Below, piece by piece: positions 47,141-58,417 of a stretch of DNA of 64,000 bases; the stretch's first letter is position 1; the number at the start of each line of letters is the position of its first letter. The notes under the pieces were generated by a model. The model worked only from the letters and a program-made list of their open reading frames with translations. It was not told the origin of the DNA and made no database searches. The stretch is from Effusibacillus pohliae DSM 22757 (GTDB lineage: Bacteria; Bacillota; Bacilli; Tumebacillales; Effusibacillaceae). Where the stretch lies: the NCBI RefSeq assembly GCF_000376225.1, contig NZ_AQXL01000123.1, positions 16,978 through 80,977 of the forward strand, read 5' to 3'. A program made the translations under genes and the position numbers.

Positions 47141-48322
47141 ATGAACAAGAAAACGGTTCGCGACATCGATGTCCGAGGAAAACGCGTGTTTGTGCGGGTG
47201 GATTTCAACGTGCCGCTGGAAGACGGAAACATCACCGACGACACGCGGATCCAGGCGGCGCTGCCGACGATTCGCTATCTGATCGATCAGGGGGCGAAGG
47301 TGATTCTGGCGAGCCACCTGGGCCGGCCGAAAGGCGAAGTGAATCCGAAATACAGCCTGGATCCGGTCGCGGTTCGGTTATCGGAACTGCTGGGCCGCAC
47401 TGTGGAAAAAACGAGCGGCTGCGTCGGACCGCAGGTGAAGGAGCGCATCTCGCTGATGCAGGACGGCGATGTGCTGCTGCTCGAGAATGTGCGTTTCCAC
47501 AAAGGGGAGGAGAAAAACGACCCGGAGCTGGCTCGGCAGTTTGCGGAACTGGCTGACATTTACGTCAATGACGCATTTGGGGCGGCCCACCGCGCGCATG
47601 CGTCGACCGCCGGGATTGCCGAGCACCTGCCGGCTGTCGCCGGATTTTTGATGGAGAAAGAGATCACAGTGATGGGCAACGCGTTGGCCAATCCGGAGCG
47701 GCCGTTTACCGCGATTATCGGCGGTGCCAAGGTGAGCGACAAAATCGCGGTGATCGAAAATCTGCTGACCAAAGTTGACCGGTTGATCATCGGCGGCGGC
47801 ATGGCCAACACGTTCCTGGCGGGGCTTGGCTATCAACTGGGCAAGTCGCTGGTGGAAACGGACAAAATCGGGCAGGCGAAGGAACTGGTCGACCGGGCGA
47901 AAGAAAGGGGAGTCGACCTGCTGCTGCCGGTTGACCTGGTGGTGGCGTCCGCGTTTGCGGCGAACGCCGAACATCGCGCGGTTGAATTGAACGAAGTGCC
48001 GGCCGGCTGGATGGCGCTCGATATCGGGCCGAAAACAATCGCCAGGTACCAGGACGCGATCCGCTCTTCGAAGACGGTGATCTGGAACGGTCCGATGGGC
48101 GTGTTCGAATTTGAAGCGTTCGCCAAGGGGACGAACGAAGTGGCGAAAGCGGTGGCAGAGGTGCACGGCACGACGATCGTCGGCGGCGGCGATTCGGTGG
48201 CGGCGGTGGAAAAAAGCGGTTTGGCCGACCGGATGACGCATATTTCGACCGGCGGCGGGGCATCGCTCGAGTTTCTCGAAGGCAAAATCCTGCCGGGTGT
48301 GGCCGCCCTCAATGACAAGTAA
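47141..48322 (+). CDS. pgk: phosphoglycerate kinase
   Basis: 393 aa monomeric enzyme making ATP from 1,3-bisphosphoglycerate. N-terminal substrate site [11 protein letters not shown] and the HLGRPKG turn; nucleotide site [14 protein letters not shown] ([13 protein letters not shown]) and [14 protein letters not shown]; closing [13 protein letters not shown]. It starts 104 bp after gap, with the palindromes in that gap. Confidence 0.98.
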   Translation: MNKKTVRDIDVRGKRVFVRVDFNVPLEDGNITDDTRIQAALPTIRYLIDQGAKVILASHLGRPKGEVNPKYSLDPVAVRLSELLGRTVEKTSGCVGPQVKERISLMQDGDVLLLENVRFHKGEEKNDPELARQFAELADIYVNDAFGAAHRAHASTAGIAEHLPAVAGFLMEKEITVMGNALANPERPFTAIIGGAKVSDKIAVIENLLTKVDRLIIGGGMANTFLAGLGYQLGKSLVETDKIGQAKELVDRAKERGVDLLLPVDLVVASAFAANAEHRAVELNEVPAGWMALDIGPKTIARYQDAIRSSKTVIWNGPMGVFEFEAFAKGTNEVAKAVAEVHGTTIVGGGDSVAAVEKSGLADRMTHISTGGGASLEFLEGKILPGVAALNDK

Positions 48323-48367
48323 AGAGGGACGAACAAGCGGGCAGACAAGGAAAAAGAGGTGGCAAAG

Positions 48368-49135
<768 letters not shown>

Positions 49136-49149
49136 GGGAGGGAGAGAGA

Positions 49150-50691
49150 ATGGCACGACCCAGACCTGTCGCTTTGATCATCCTTGACGGATTCGGCTTG
49201 CGGGAGGAAGTGCAGGGCAATGCGGTGGCGCTGGCGAACAAGCCGAATTTTGAGCGGTATTGGACGACTTATCCGCACACGCAACTGAATGCGTCGGGGG
49301 AAGCGGTCGGCCTGCCGGATGGGCAGATGGGCAACTCGGAAGTCGGCCACCTGAATATCGGAGCCGGCCGCATCGTGTATCAAGATCTGACCCGCATCAC
49401 GAAGTCGATCCGGGAAGGGGAATTTTTCGAAAATCAGGCGTTCCTGCAAGCGATCCGACATGTGAAAGAAAAAGGGACGAAGCTACACCTTGCCGGCCTG
49501 GTGTCGGACGGCGGCGTGCACAGCCATATCCAGCATCTGTTCGCTTTGCTGGAACTGGCGAAGCGGCAGCAGGTGGAGAACGTGTTTGTCCATGCGTTCC
49601 TCGACGGACGCGATGTCATGCCGCACACGGCAATCAACTACATACGGGATCTGCAAAACAAGATGCAGGAACTTGGCGTGGGCAAGCTGGCTACGCTCGC
49701 GGGCCGCTATTATGCGATGGACCGCGACAAGCGCTGGGACCGGACGGAAAAAGCATACCGCGCGATGGTGTACGGAGACGGGCCGAAGTATACCGATCCG
49801 ATCCTCGCGCTGCGCGAAAGCTATGACAGGTCGGTGACGGATGAATTCGTGATCCCGACGGTGATCGTCAATCCGGACGAGTCGCCCGTCGGACTGGTGG
49901 AACATGAGGATGCGGTGATCCTGTTCAATTTCCGGCCGGACCGGGCGATCCAAATCTCGCGGGCGTTCACGAACGAGGCGTTCGACGGCTTCGACCGCGG
50001 GCCGGAACATCCGGAACGTTTGCACTATGTGTGCATGACGTTCTATTCCGAGACGGTCAATGGGGACGTGGCGTTTCAACCGACCGAGCTGGTCAACACG
50101 ATGGGGGAAGTATTGGCCAACCACGGGCTGAAACAGCTCCGAATCGCCGAGACGGAGAAGTTCCCGCATGTCACCTCGTTTTTCTCGGGTGGTCGGGAAG
50201 CAATGTTCGCCGGCGAAGAGCGGATTTTGATTCCGTCTCCGAAAGTGGCGACCTATGACCTAAAGCCCGAGATGAGCGCGTACGAAGTGACAAATGCGGT
50301 GTTGAAAGAGATCGAAGCGGAGAAATTCGACGCGATCGTGCTGAACTTTGCCAATCCGGACATGGTCGGCCACACCGGTGTGCTGGAAGCGGCGATCAAA
50401 GCGGTGGAAGCGGTCGACGAGTGCCTCGGCCAGGTGGTCGACAAAGTGCTGGAAAAAGGCGGCGTAGCCATGATCATCGCCGACCACGGCAATGCCGACA
50501 TCATGATCGACCCGGCGACCGGCAAGCCGTGGACCGCGCACACCACGCAGCCGGTCCCCTGCATTGTGACCAAGCAGGGGATCCAATTGCGGGACGGCGG
50601 AATTTTGGCAGATGTTTCGCCGACGCTCCTGAAGCTGCTGGAGTTGTCGCAGCCTGACGAGATGACGGGCAAATCGCTGATTGTCGAGTGA
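49150..50691 (+). CDS. gpmI: 2,3-bisphosphoglycerate-independent phosphoglycerate mutase
   Basis: 513 aa, alkaline-phosphatase fold, manganese-dependent. Metal site ILDGFGL at the N-terminus, catalytic serine in [13 protein letters not shown] (about residue 62), and the second metal site in [12 protein letters not shown] and ADHGNADIM. It converts 3-phosphoglycerate to 2-phosphoglycerate; activity of this enzyme type drops sharply with pH and manganese in forespores. GGGAGGGAGAG precedes the ATG. Confidence 0.97.
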   Translation: MARPRPVALIILDGFGLREEVQGNAVALANKPNFERYWTTYPHTQLNASGEAVGLPDGQMGNSEVGHLNIGAGRIVYQDLTRITKSIREGEFFENQAFLQAIRHVKEKGTKLHLAGLVSDGGVHSHIQHLFALLELAKRQQVENVFVHAFLDGRDVMPHTAINYIRDLQNKMQELGVGKLATLAGRYYAMDRDKRWDRTEKAYRAMVYGDGPKYTDPILALRESYDRSVTDEFVIPTVIVNPDESPVGLVEHEDAVILFNFRPDRAIQISRAFTNEAFDGFDRGPEHPERLHYVCMTFYSETVNGDVAFQPTELVNTMGEVLANHGLKQLRIAETEKFPHVTSFFSGGREAMFAGEERILIPSPKVATYDLKPEMSAYEVTNAVLKEIEAEKFDAIVLNFANPDMVGHTGVLEAAIKAVEAVDECLGQVVDKVLEKGGVAMIIADHGNADIMIDPATGKPWTAHTTQPVPCIVTKQGIQLRDGGILADVSPTLLKLLELSQPDEMTGKSLIVE

Positions 50692-50727
50692 TGGCAAAAG
50701 CCAATTTTTGATGCAAAGGGTGGATGA

Positions 50728-52023
<1,296 letters not shown>

Positions 52024-52035
52024 CGAAGCTGTCGC

Positions 52036-52065
52036 TTGCCACCCGGAACAAACGTATGTTACAAT
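52036..52065 (+). promoter_or_regulatory. secG promoter
   Basis: TTGCCA (52036-52041), 18 bp and TACAAT (52060-52065). Confidence 0.65.
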
Positions 52066-52123
52066 AGGTCGGCGTATGGCAAGTGTTGCTCCGGTCCGGG
52101 GGCGCTTGCATCGCGCACGGCGA

Positions 52124-52150
52124 ATCGGAGGATCGGAGGATCGGACGATC
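52124..52150 (+). repeat. 8-bp tandem repeat in the secG leader
   Basis: ATCGGAGG twice and ATCGGACG once in direct succession, then ATC. Such a short array may vary in copy number. Confidence 0.6.
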
Positions 52151-52183
52151 CATCCGTTGCAACACCGGCCAGGAGGTGAAAGG

Positions 52184-52420
52184 ATGATTGCATTTGCAAA
52201 AATCTTGCTTGTCATCGTCAGCGTTCTGCTGATCATTATCGTGTTGCTGCAATCCGGCAGAAACGCCGGTTTGTCGGGAGCGATCACCGGCGGCGCGGAA
52301 CAGTTGATGGGCCGCAAGGCGCGCGGGTTGGATGCGGTTTTTGCAAAAATCACCGCTGGACTGGCTGTTGCTTTTATCTGCTTGTCCGTCTGGGTCGCTT
52401 GGCTTGTTACGCATCAATAA
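52184..52420 (+). CDS. secG: preprotein translocase subunit SecG
   Basis: 78 aa with two membrane helices (4-24 and 55-75) and the conserved loop LLQSGRNAGLSGAITGGAE. It assists SecYE during protein export. ATG 52184 follows AGGAGGTGAAAGG; a longer frame from 52076 runs through the promoter leader and is rejected. Gene order secG-estA-rnr is as in B. subtilis. Confidence 0.95.
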   Translation: MIAFAKILLVIVSVLLIIIVLLQSGRNAGLSGAITGGAEQLMGRKARGLDAVFAKITAGLAVAFICLSVWVAWLVTHQ

Positions 52421-52433
52421 GGGAAACGACGAG

Positions 52434-52464
52434 AGTACCGTTCCTTGCGGGGCGGTACTTTTTC
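52434..52464 (+). terminator. terminator after secG
   Basis: AGTACCG (52434-52440) pairs with CGGTACT (52453-52459), then TTTTTC. Confidence 0.75.
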
Positions 52465-52499
52465 ATTGGATGGCAGGCATATGATTTGTCTTGGCTGCG

Positions 52500-52518
52500 A
52501 CCGGCAGAGCGTGCCGGT
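52500..52518 (+). other. hairpin in the estA leader
   Basis: ACCGGCA-GAGCG-TGCCGGT, a perfect 7-bp stem without a T-run, 40 bp before the estA start. Confidence 0.4.
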
Positions 52519-52557
52519 TGACGGGCGATTTTCTTGAATTGATTGGAGGGAGCGGCG

Positions 52558-53319
52558 ATGAATCTGAAGCGGCCGGAAGCTTTCGATTTGCCTGGCGGAA
52601 AAACGGGCGTTCTGCTGATCCACGGGTTCACGGGGACGCCGTCCGAACTGCGGTTGTTGGGAGAATTTTTGGCGGAAAAAGGGTTTGCGGTGAAAGCGCC
52701 GCTCTTGGCGGGCCACGGAACGACTCCGGAACAGATGATGAAGACGGGAATGCGGGACTGGATCAAGTCGGCGGGGGACGCGTATTTTGATTTGAAGCGG
52801 CGCTGCGAGGAAGTGTTTGTGGCCGGGCTCTCGATGGGTGGGGCGCTTGCCCTGCATTTGGCTGCCCGGCTGCCGGTCAATGGGGTGGTGCCGATGTGCG
52901 CCCCGATTTTTCTCGCTGACCGCCGCGCCAAATTTTCCCGCTTCGTCGCTCCGTTCGTGAAATTTCATCATCACAAGACGCCGCATCCGGAGCATATCGC
53001 GCCTTATATGGCCGGTTATACCAAGACGCCTGTCCGCTGTGTGCCGGAACTGCTGAAACTGATCCGCATGGTCAGGCGGGAATTGCGCGAGGTGAAAGTC
53101 CCGGCGCTGATTATGCAGGCGGAACAGGACCTCACCGTCCTGCCGAAAAGCGCTGATTATATCTACAAACATATCGGATCGCGGAAAAAACAGCTCAAGT
53201 GGTATCCGAACTCCGGCCATATTTTGACGGTCGACCGCGACAGGGAGCAGGTGTTCGCCGATCTTGCATCGTTTCTGCACGAGCATCGGGGATCAAGCAG
53301 TCCCGTTTTGCGCGTTTGA
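52558..53319 (+). CDS. est: carboxylesterase, Est30/YvaK-like alpha/beta hydrolase
   Basis: 253 aa. HGFTGTPSELRLLG forms the oxyanion side, the nucleophile serine is in AGLSMGG (about 93-99), the acid in QAEQDLTV and the histidine in NSGHILT. It cleaves short-chain esters in the cytoplasm. The order secG-est-rnr is conserved in Bacilli. TGGAGGGAG precedes ATG 52558. The natural substrate is unknown. Confidence 0.93.
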   Translation: MNLKRPEAFDLPGGKTGVLLIHGFTGTPSELRLLGEFLAEKGFAVKAPLLAGHGTTPEQMMKTGMRDWIKSAGDAYFDLKRRCEEVFVAGLSMGGALALHLAARLPVNGVVPMCAPIFLADRRAKFSRFVAPFVKFHHHKTPHPEHIAPYMAGYTKTPVRCVPELLKLIRMVRRELREVKVPALIMQAEQDLTVLPKSADYIYKHIGSRKKQLKWYPNSGHILTVDRDREQVFADLASFLHEHRGSSSPVLRV

Positions 53320-53369
53320 GTAGCTAGCCCAAAATTTGTCCATACTATCAAGCAAGGAGGTACGACCGT

Positions 53370-55691
53370 TTGGAACAGCAGAGAATCGTAGATTTCATGA
53401 AAGAAAAATTGTATAAACCGATGAACGTGCTGGAATTGAAAGAAGCGCTCGGAGTGCAGGACGGAGACGAGCTGGAAGAGTTGGTCAAACTGTTGAACCG
53501 GATGGAAGAGGAGGGGCTGGTTGTTCGCACCCGCACGCACCGGTACGGGCTGCCGTCGAAGATGAATCTGGTGGTCGGCCGGCTGCAGGGCAAGGCGAAG
53601 GGATTCGGGTTTGTGATCCCGACCGACCCGGAAGAGATTGCACACGGGGACGTGTTTGTCAATGCCGGCGACATGAACGGGGCGATGCACGGAGATAAGG
53701 TGATCGCACGCGTCCATAAAAAAGCGGGTATCAACGGTTTGCGCGAAGGCGAAATCATTCGGATTTTGGAACGGGCGCATAAGACGGTCGTCGGCACGTT
53801 TGTTTCCCACCAGCATTACGCGTTCGTGATACCGGACGATCCGCGGATCGGGATCGAACTGTTTGTGCCGGAGGCCGATTTTAACGGCGCCGCCGACGGC
53901 ATGAAAGTCGTGGCGGAAATCACCCATTTTCCCGAGGGGTGGAAAGCTGCGCAAGGGAAAGTGATCGAGGTGCTTGGGTATCCCGACCAGCCTGGCGTCG
54001 ACATTCTGGCGGTGATTCGCAAGCACGGGCTGCCGGAATCGTTCCCGGACGAGGTGCTGCAGGCGGCGGAAGCGGTACCGGATACGATTTCCGAGGCCGA
54101 TCTGCAAGGCCGGCGGGATTTGCGCAAGCGGCGGATGGTGACGATCGACGGCGAGGATGCGAAGGATCTGGACGATGCGGTGTCGGTGGAACGGCTGCCG
54201 AACGGCAACATTTTGCTTGGTGTGCATATTGCGGATGTGGGTTACTATGTGCGGGAAAATTCGCCTCTCGACAAGGAAGCGTATAACCGGGGAACATCCG
54301 TGTACCTGGTCGATCGTGTGATTCCGATGCTGCCGCACCGTTTGTCAAACGGGATTTGCTCGCTGAATCCGAAGGTCGACCGCTTGACGCTCACTTGCGA
54401 CATGGAATGGTCGCCGGACGCACAATTGGTGCGGCATGAGATCTATCCGAGCGTGATCCGGACGAATGAACGGATGACGTATACCAATGTCCGCAAGATT
54501 TTGCTGGACAAGGATCCGGAATTGATCGATCGCTACCGGGAACTGCTTGCCGATTTTCAGTTGATGGAAGAACTGGCGATGAAGCTGCGTGAGCGGCGGA
54601 TGCGGCGGGGCGCGATCGATTTCGATTTTGACGAAGCGAAAATCATCGTCGACCGGCAGGGCAAGCCGGTGGAGATCAAAAAGCGGGAACGCTCGATCGC
54701 CGAGCAGATCATTGAGGAGTTTATGCTGGCGGCGAACGAGACGGTGTCGGAACATTTTCACTGGCTGAACATTCCGTTCCTCTACCGTGTGCACGAGGAG
54801 CCGGACAGCCAGCGGCTGAACGATTTTAACGATTTTATCCGCAACTTCGGGTATGCGCTGAAAGGGATCGGTAACAAAACCCATCCGCGGGCTCTGCAAA
54901 GATTGCTGGAGGACATCAAAGGGAAGCCGGAGGAGCGGGTTATCTCGACCGTGATGCTGCGCTCGATGAAGCAGGCCAAATATTCGCATGAGCCACTTGG
55001 CCATTTTGGCTTGGCGGCCGAATTTTACAGCCACTTTACGTCGCCCATCAGGCGCTATCCCGATCTGGTGATCCACCGGATCATTCGCGAGGCGATCGAG
55101 CACGGCGGCACGCTGCCTCCGGAACGGATCGACCAGCTGCGGGCGAAGCTGCCGGAGATCGCCCAGCATTCGTCGGAACGCGAACGCTTGGCGGTCGATG
55201 CGGAACGGGAGACCGACCTGGTGAAAAAGGTCGAGTTTATGGAAGGAAGGATCGGCGAGGATTTCGCAGGGTATATTTCCGGCATCACCGCGTTCGGGAT
55301 TTTTGTGGAGCTCGACAACACGGTTGAGGGTATGGTGCATGTCTCCTATCTGGAGGATGATTACTATCATTACGAGGAAAAACAGTATGCGCTGATCGGC
55401 GAGCGAACCGGGCGCATGTTCCGCATCGGCGACCGGGTGAAAGTTCGCGTGGAAGCGGTCAACAAGCAAGCGCGGACGATCGATTTCCGGCTATTGGAGG
55501 GCGGCGAATACCGCGGACTGGGCCGCGGCGGGTGGGGCAGGCACGAGGCTGACATGGAAAATGGCGTAGACAAGCGGCAAGCGAAACGGAAGCAGTTTGC
55601 GCGAGCGGCCCGCCAACGGCAAAAACGCGCTCTCAAGGCGGTGGCGAAAAAGGCCGCGAAGCTTCGCAAACAGAAAAAGAGCAAGCGATAG
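53370..55691 (+). CDS. rnr: ribonuclease R
   Basis: 773 aa 3'-to-5' exoribonuclease. N-terminal winged helix (1-60), cold-shock domains (about 65-220), the RNB catalytic core with DGEDAKDLDDAVS, a C-terminal S1 domain (about 620-705) and a Lys/Arg-rich tail (about 725-773). It degrades structured RNA and works with tmRNA in clearing stalled messages; smpB and ssrA lie 2 kb downstream. TTG 53370 follows AAGGAGGT by 8 bp. Confidence 0.97.
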   Translation: MEQQRIVDFMKEKLYKPMNVLELKEALGVQDGDELEELVKLLNRMEEEGLVVRTRTHRYGLPSKMNLVVGRLQGKAKGFGFVIPTDPEEIAHGDVFVNAGDMNGAMHGDKVIARVHKKAGINGLREGEIIRILERAHKTVVGTFVSHQHYAFVIPDDPRIGIELFVPEADFNGAADGMKVVAEITHFPEGWKAAQGKVIEVLGYPDQPGVDILAVIRKHGLPESFPDEVLQAAEAVPDTISEADLQGRRDLRKRRMVTIDGEDAKDLDDAVSVERLPNGNILLGVHIADVGYYVRENSPLDKEAYNRGTSVYLVDRVIPMLPHRLSNGICSLNPKVDRLTLTCDMEWSPDAQLVRHEIYPSVIRTNERMTYTNVRKILLDKDPELIDRYRELLADFQLMEELAMKLRERRMRRGAIDFDFDEAKIIVDRQGKPVEIKKRERSIAEQIIEEFMLAANETVSEHFHWLNIPFLYRVHEEPDSQRLNDFNDFIRNFGYALKGIGNKTHPRALQRLLEDIKGKPEERVISTVMLRSMKQAKYSHEPLGHFGLAAEFYSHFTSPIRRYPDLVIHRIIREAIEHGGTLPPERIDQLRAKLPEIAQHSSERERLAVDAERETDLVKKVEFMEGRIGEDFAGYISGITAFGIFVELDNTVEGMVHVSYLEDDYYHYEEKQYALIGERTGRMFRIGDRVKVRVEAVNKQARTIDFRLLEGGEYRGLGRGGWGRHEADMENGVDKRQAKRKQFARAARQRQKRALKAVAKKAAKLRKQKKSKR

Positions 55692-55692
55692 A

Positions 55693-55712
55693 AGGCCCGA
55701 CAGGGTCTTTTT
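55693..55712 (+). terminator. terminator after rnr
   Basis: AGGCCC-GACA-GGGTCT with TTTTT next; six pairs, one of them G-T. Moderately convincing. Confidence 0.55.
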
Positions 55713-55790
55713 AATTTATTAATTGTAAAATTTCGTCTCTTATGCTAGCTTATAGAGTAGGTATATTCATCATACATGGGGGTCTTGAAC

Positions 55791-57062
55791 ATGACGACGA
55801 TGATTGCACTTGGGGACAAAATCCAACGCCTGCGCGTCTGGAGAGGTCTCACGCAAACCGAATTGGCGGCCGGATTGGTGACGCCGAGCATGATTTCGCA
55901 GATTGAGGGCAACAAGGCGAACCCTTCCACCGAGCTGTTGCTGCAAATTATCCAAAGGCTTGGCGTGTCGGTCGAGACGTTTTTGAAAGACGTCTATCTG
56001 GATCTGGGCGGCCGGGCGATGTACCGCTTCGTATTGGATTTGATGGAACATAACCAGTACGGTGCGGCTCTTAAATTCCTGCGGCAGTTGGAAGAACGGC
56101 CGAACGTGGTGGAGCCGAACGAATTGCAGCTCCAGATCGCTGTCTGCATGCAGAACACGGGGAAAGTGCAGGAAGCGATCGAAAAGCTGGATGAGATTCT
56201 GTCTGTCGTGCAGGTCGGAGAAGACCGGGAGTTTACAGCCAAAGTCCTCTATCAACTGGGAGATGCCTATTTTAAGCTGCACAACCTCAGCCTGGCGCTG
56301 TTCTACGGACAGAAAGCGGACGCCATGTTGCGGGAGGTGGAAAATGCGGATCGCTATCTGCAGGCGCGGGTGAAAAACATGCTCGGCGTGGTCAGCTCGC
56401 GGCTTGGCGAATATGAAAACGCAATCCGCTACCACCAGGCCGCATACGAACTGTATTTGCCCGATCGTCCGGCGAGGGCGGCTACGATGTTGATGAATCT
56501 CGGTATCGAGTATAAAAATCTGGGCGATTATGCAAAGTCGGAAGATTATTACAAGAAATCGATCGACATGTTTAAGGAATTTCCTGTCGAAAAAAATAGC
56601 ATTGCGGTCAAACACAATTATGGTATACTGTTAGGTAAGACCGCCAGGTATGAAGAGGCACTGAATCTGCTCAATCAATGTCTGGCTGAGTTTAAGGAGC
56701 ATCAGTTCGCTGACATGCTGCCGAGCGTCTATCATGAGATGGCGCAGATCGAGCTCAGCAGAGGCAACCTGGACATAGCGAAGACGTATGTGCTGCAAGG
56801 GCTTGAATGTGCCGGCAGCGACCACTACACAATTCCGTATCTGAAAAAGGTGTATGCCGAAATTTTAAGTAAAGGAGGTCAACTGCAAGAAGCCATTCGG
56901 CATCTCGAAGAATCGATCCCAATCTATCAGAAGTATTCTCGCATTGCAGATCTCGTCAAGATGCTTCCTTTCCTCAGCAAGTGCTATCTGCAGCTTGGTG
57001 ATGTCGAAAAAGCTGTGTCCATCTTGGAAAACTCCAAGGTGTACGCGAAAAATCTTCTGTAA
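55791..57062 (+). CDS. XRE-HTH plus TPR regulator, RRNPP-like (PlcR/NprR type)
   Basis: 423 aa. Residues 5-62 are a lambda-repressor-type helix-turn-helix (RVWRGLTQTELAAGLVTPSM). The rest is a chain of tetratricopeptide-like helix pairs from about 75 to 420 (for example KVLYQLGDAYFKLHNLSLAL, TMLMNLGIEYKNLGDYAKSE and PFLSKCYLQLGDVEKAVSIL). This is the build of PlcR, NprR and related cytoplasmic receptors for re-imported secreted peptides. I chose ATG 55791 because GGGGG lies 8 bp upstream; ATG 55776 would place that site inside the gene. A secreted repeat peptide gene follows 15 bp downstream on the same strand. The cassette splits the usual rnr-smpB neighbourhood. The target genes are unknown. 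Confidence 0.85.
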   Translation: MTTMIALGDKIQRLRVWRGLTQTELAAGLVTPSMISQIEGNKANPSTELLLQIIQRLGVSVETFLKDVYLDLGGRAMYRFVLDLMEHNQYGAALKFLRQLEERPNVVEPNELQLQIAVCMQNTGKVQEAIEKLDEILSVVQVGEDREFTAKVLYQLGDAYFKLHNLSLALFYGQKADAMLREVENADRYLQARVKNMLGVVSSRLGEYENAIRYHQAAYELYLPDRPARAATMLMNLGIEYKNLGDYAKSEDYYKKSIDMFKEFPVEKNSIAVKHNYGILLGKTARYEEALNLLNQCLAEFKEHQFADMLPSVYHEMAQIELSRGNLDIAKTYVLQGLECAGSDHYTIPYLKKVYAEILSKGGQLQEAIRHLEESIPIYQKYSRIADLVKMLPFLSKCYLQLGDVEKAVSILENSKVYAKNLL

Positions 57063-57077
57063 AAAGAGGGGATTGCG

Positions 57078-57272
57078 GTGAAAAAAATTCTCCTGACGCT
57101 GTCTCTCCTGACTGCGCTTGCAGCGGGAGCCGCTGCCGTATCGGTTGCAGTGGATGAACACGGCTACGGAGGTCTTGCAGTTGACGAGCATGGGTACGGA
57201 ATTTTTGCGGTCGACGAACATGGCTATTCGCCTCTTGCAGTAGACGAGCACGGATACAGCATCGACGTATAA
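57078..57272 (+). CDS. secreted repeat-peptide precursor, probable pheromone of the upstream regulator
   Basis: 64 aa. Residues 1-20 are a standard signal sequence (two lysines, hydrophobic core, AAGAAA end). From residue 24 the protein is four 10-residue units, each starting AVDEHGY and followed by three variable residues (GGL, GIF, SPL, SID), then Val64. GTG 57078 lies 6 bp after AAGAGGGG. The gene follows the HTH-TPR regulator by 15 bp and is closed by a hairpin. In RRNPP systems such small secreted precursors yield 5-10 residue signals that return through an oligopeptide importer and bind the TPR receptor. Four copies of one candidate signal in one precursor are unusual; cleavage sites are not known. 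A small wall-associated repeat protein is an alternative reading. Confidence 0.8.
   Translation: MKKILLTLSLLTALAAGAAAVSVAVDEHGYGGLAVDEHGYGIFAVDEHGYSPLAVDEHGYSIDV
57147..57269 (+). repeat. four 30-bp coding repeats in the peptide precursor
   Basis: Units at 57147-57176, 57177-57206, 57207-57236 and 57237-57266, plus one codon. The seven core residues are identical in all units, yet the valine codon is GTG, GTT, GTC and GTA in turn, and Asp, Glu, His, Gly and Tyr codons also vary at third positions. The DNA copies are therefore old and the peptide is under selection. Confidence 0.9.
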
Positions 57273-57296
57273 AACACCAAGCAGCCGCGTACCACC

Positions 57297-57320
57297 GGCC
57301 CGCCGATTTGGCGGGCCTTT
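57297..57320 (+). terminator. terminator after the peptide gene
   Basis: GGCCCGCC-GATTT-GGCGGGCC is a perfect 8-bp GC stem; TTTGCT follows, so the T-run is short. Confidence 0.65.
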
Positions 57321-57380
57321 GCTGACTGTGCACCACGATCCGATCGGGTGTGGGCAGCAAGACACAGATATGGGCAGCTG

Positions 57381-57389
57381 TGCTATGAT
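57381..57389 (+). promoter_or_regulatory. extended -10 element before the coiled-coil gene
   Basis: TG-c-TATGAT at 57381-57389; the transcript would start about 15 bp before the gene. Confidence 0.4.
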
Positions 57390-57410
57390 TGGGACGAGGA
57401 GGGGATGAAC

Positions 57411-57644
57411 GTGGACGAAACGAAGGAGCTGTTGACAGCCATTTTGCACCGCCTGGACGCATTGGATGCAAAGGTAAACGGGCTGCAGGAGGAAATGAAC
57501 GGTTTCCGGCGGGAAGTGAACGAGCGGTTTGATGAAGTGGATAGGCGATTCGATAAAGTGGACGAACATCTCGAATACCTCGGCCGCAAGTGGATGGAAC
57601 ACGATGAGGAAATCTACCGTTTAAAACGCAGAAAAGACGCTTAA
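57411..57644 (+). CDS. small coiled-coil protein
   Basis: 77 aa, nearly all heptad-patterned helix (LDALDAKVNGLQEEMNGF, then EVNERFDEVDRRFDKVDE). No membrane segment or signal. GTG 57411 lies 8 bp after AGGAGG; ATG 57405 is too close to that site. The product is likely a dimer or trimer of unknown function. It lies between the peptide cassette and smpB and is bounded by its own promoter-like element and terminator. Confidence 0.75.
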   Translation: MDETKELLTAILHRLDALDAKVNGLQEEMNGFRREVNERFDEVDRRFDKVDEHLEYLGRKWMEHDEEIYRLKRRKDA

Positions 57645-57661
57645 TTCATCGTGTTATGAAG

Positions 57662-57681
57662 CAGGCATCCCTTGCCTGTTT
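57662..57681 (+). terminator. terminator after the coiled-coil gene
   Basis: CAGGCA-TCCCT-TGCCTG followed by TTT. Confidence 0.55.
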
Positions 57682-57683
57682 GG

Positions 57684-57713
57684 TTGACGAGCCTTGCCGC
57701 GCTTTGTTATAGT
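57684..57713 (+). promoter_or_regulatory. smpB promoter
   Basis: TTGACG (57684-57689), 18 bp and TATAGT (57708-57713). Confidence 0.7.
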
Positions 57714-57747
57714 GAAACTTGCTAACTTGGTTCAGGAGGTGACTTGC

Positions 57748-58221
57748 ATGGCGAAACAAGACGAGGGTCCGAAAGTGCTCGCGCAAAACAAAAAGGCGAC
57801 GCACGACTATTTTATCGAGGATACGTACGAAGCGGGCATCGTGCTGACAGGAACCGAAATAAAGTCGATTCGCCAGGGCAAGGCGAATCTGCAGGACAGC
57901 TTCGCCCGCATCTCCAACGGGGAAGCGTGGCTGGTGAACATGCATGTCTCTCCGTTTGAACAGGGCAACCGGTTTAATGTCGATCCGACGCGCACGCGCA
58001 AACTGCTGCTGCACAAGGCGGAGATTATGAAACTGTTGGGCCAGACGAAAGAAAAAGGCTATTCATTGATCCCGCTCAAGCTGTATATCAAGAACGGGTT
58101 TTGCAAAGTTTTGATCGGCCTTGCGAAAGGGAAGAAAAAATATGATAAGCGCGAAGCGATGGCAAAACGGGACGCACAGCGGGAAATGGAGAGAGCTTTG
58201 CGCGAACGTCAGAAATACTGA
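57748..58221 (+). CDS. smpB: SsrA-binding protein SmpB
   Basis: 157 aa. Signature [20 protein letters not shown] and [14 protein letters not shown] at the N-terminus, and a basic C-terminal tail ([20 protein letters not shown]) that mimics the missing codon-anticodon part in the ribosome. It loads tmRNA onto stalled ribosomes. ATG 57748 follows AGGAGGTGA. The ssrA gene comes 196 bp downstream. Confidence 0.97.
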   Translation: MAKQDEGPKVLAQNKKATHDYFIEDTYEAGIVLTGTEIKSIRQGKANLQDSFARISNGEAWLVNMHVSPFEQGNRFNVDPTRTRKLLLHKAEIMKLLGQTKEKGYSLIPLKLYIKNGFCKVLIGLAKGKKKYDKREAMAKRDAQREMERALRERQKY

Positions 58222-58273
58222 GCCGTTTCGGCGCACACGGCGCAAGTTTTGCCGTTTCGGGCAGAATCTGCCG

Positions 58274-58302
58274 TCGACTGCAAGCTGATTGTATGGTAAA
58301 CT
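58274..58302 (+). promoter_or_regulatory. ssrA promoter
   Basis: TCGACT (58274-58279), 17 bp and TG-g-TAAACT ending at 58302. The precursor would carry about 110 nt that RNase P must remove; that leader contains a CTCTCC...GGAGAG stem. Confidence 0.5.
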
Positions 58303-58417
58303 AGTGCTCAGCTCTCCAACTGGATGGTGGTTGGTGGAGAGATTCGGATGATGAATGTCGCGTTCCTGCCAAAGTAACCGCCGACGACAATGGTTTGGCG
58401 CTTGGTGGGGTTTATAC

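Noticed and set aside
57411..57644. Coiled-coil gene as part of the peptide-signalling cassette
   Set aside because: It has its own promoter-like element and lies after a terminator; no signal sequence or repeats link it to the pair.
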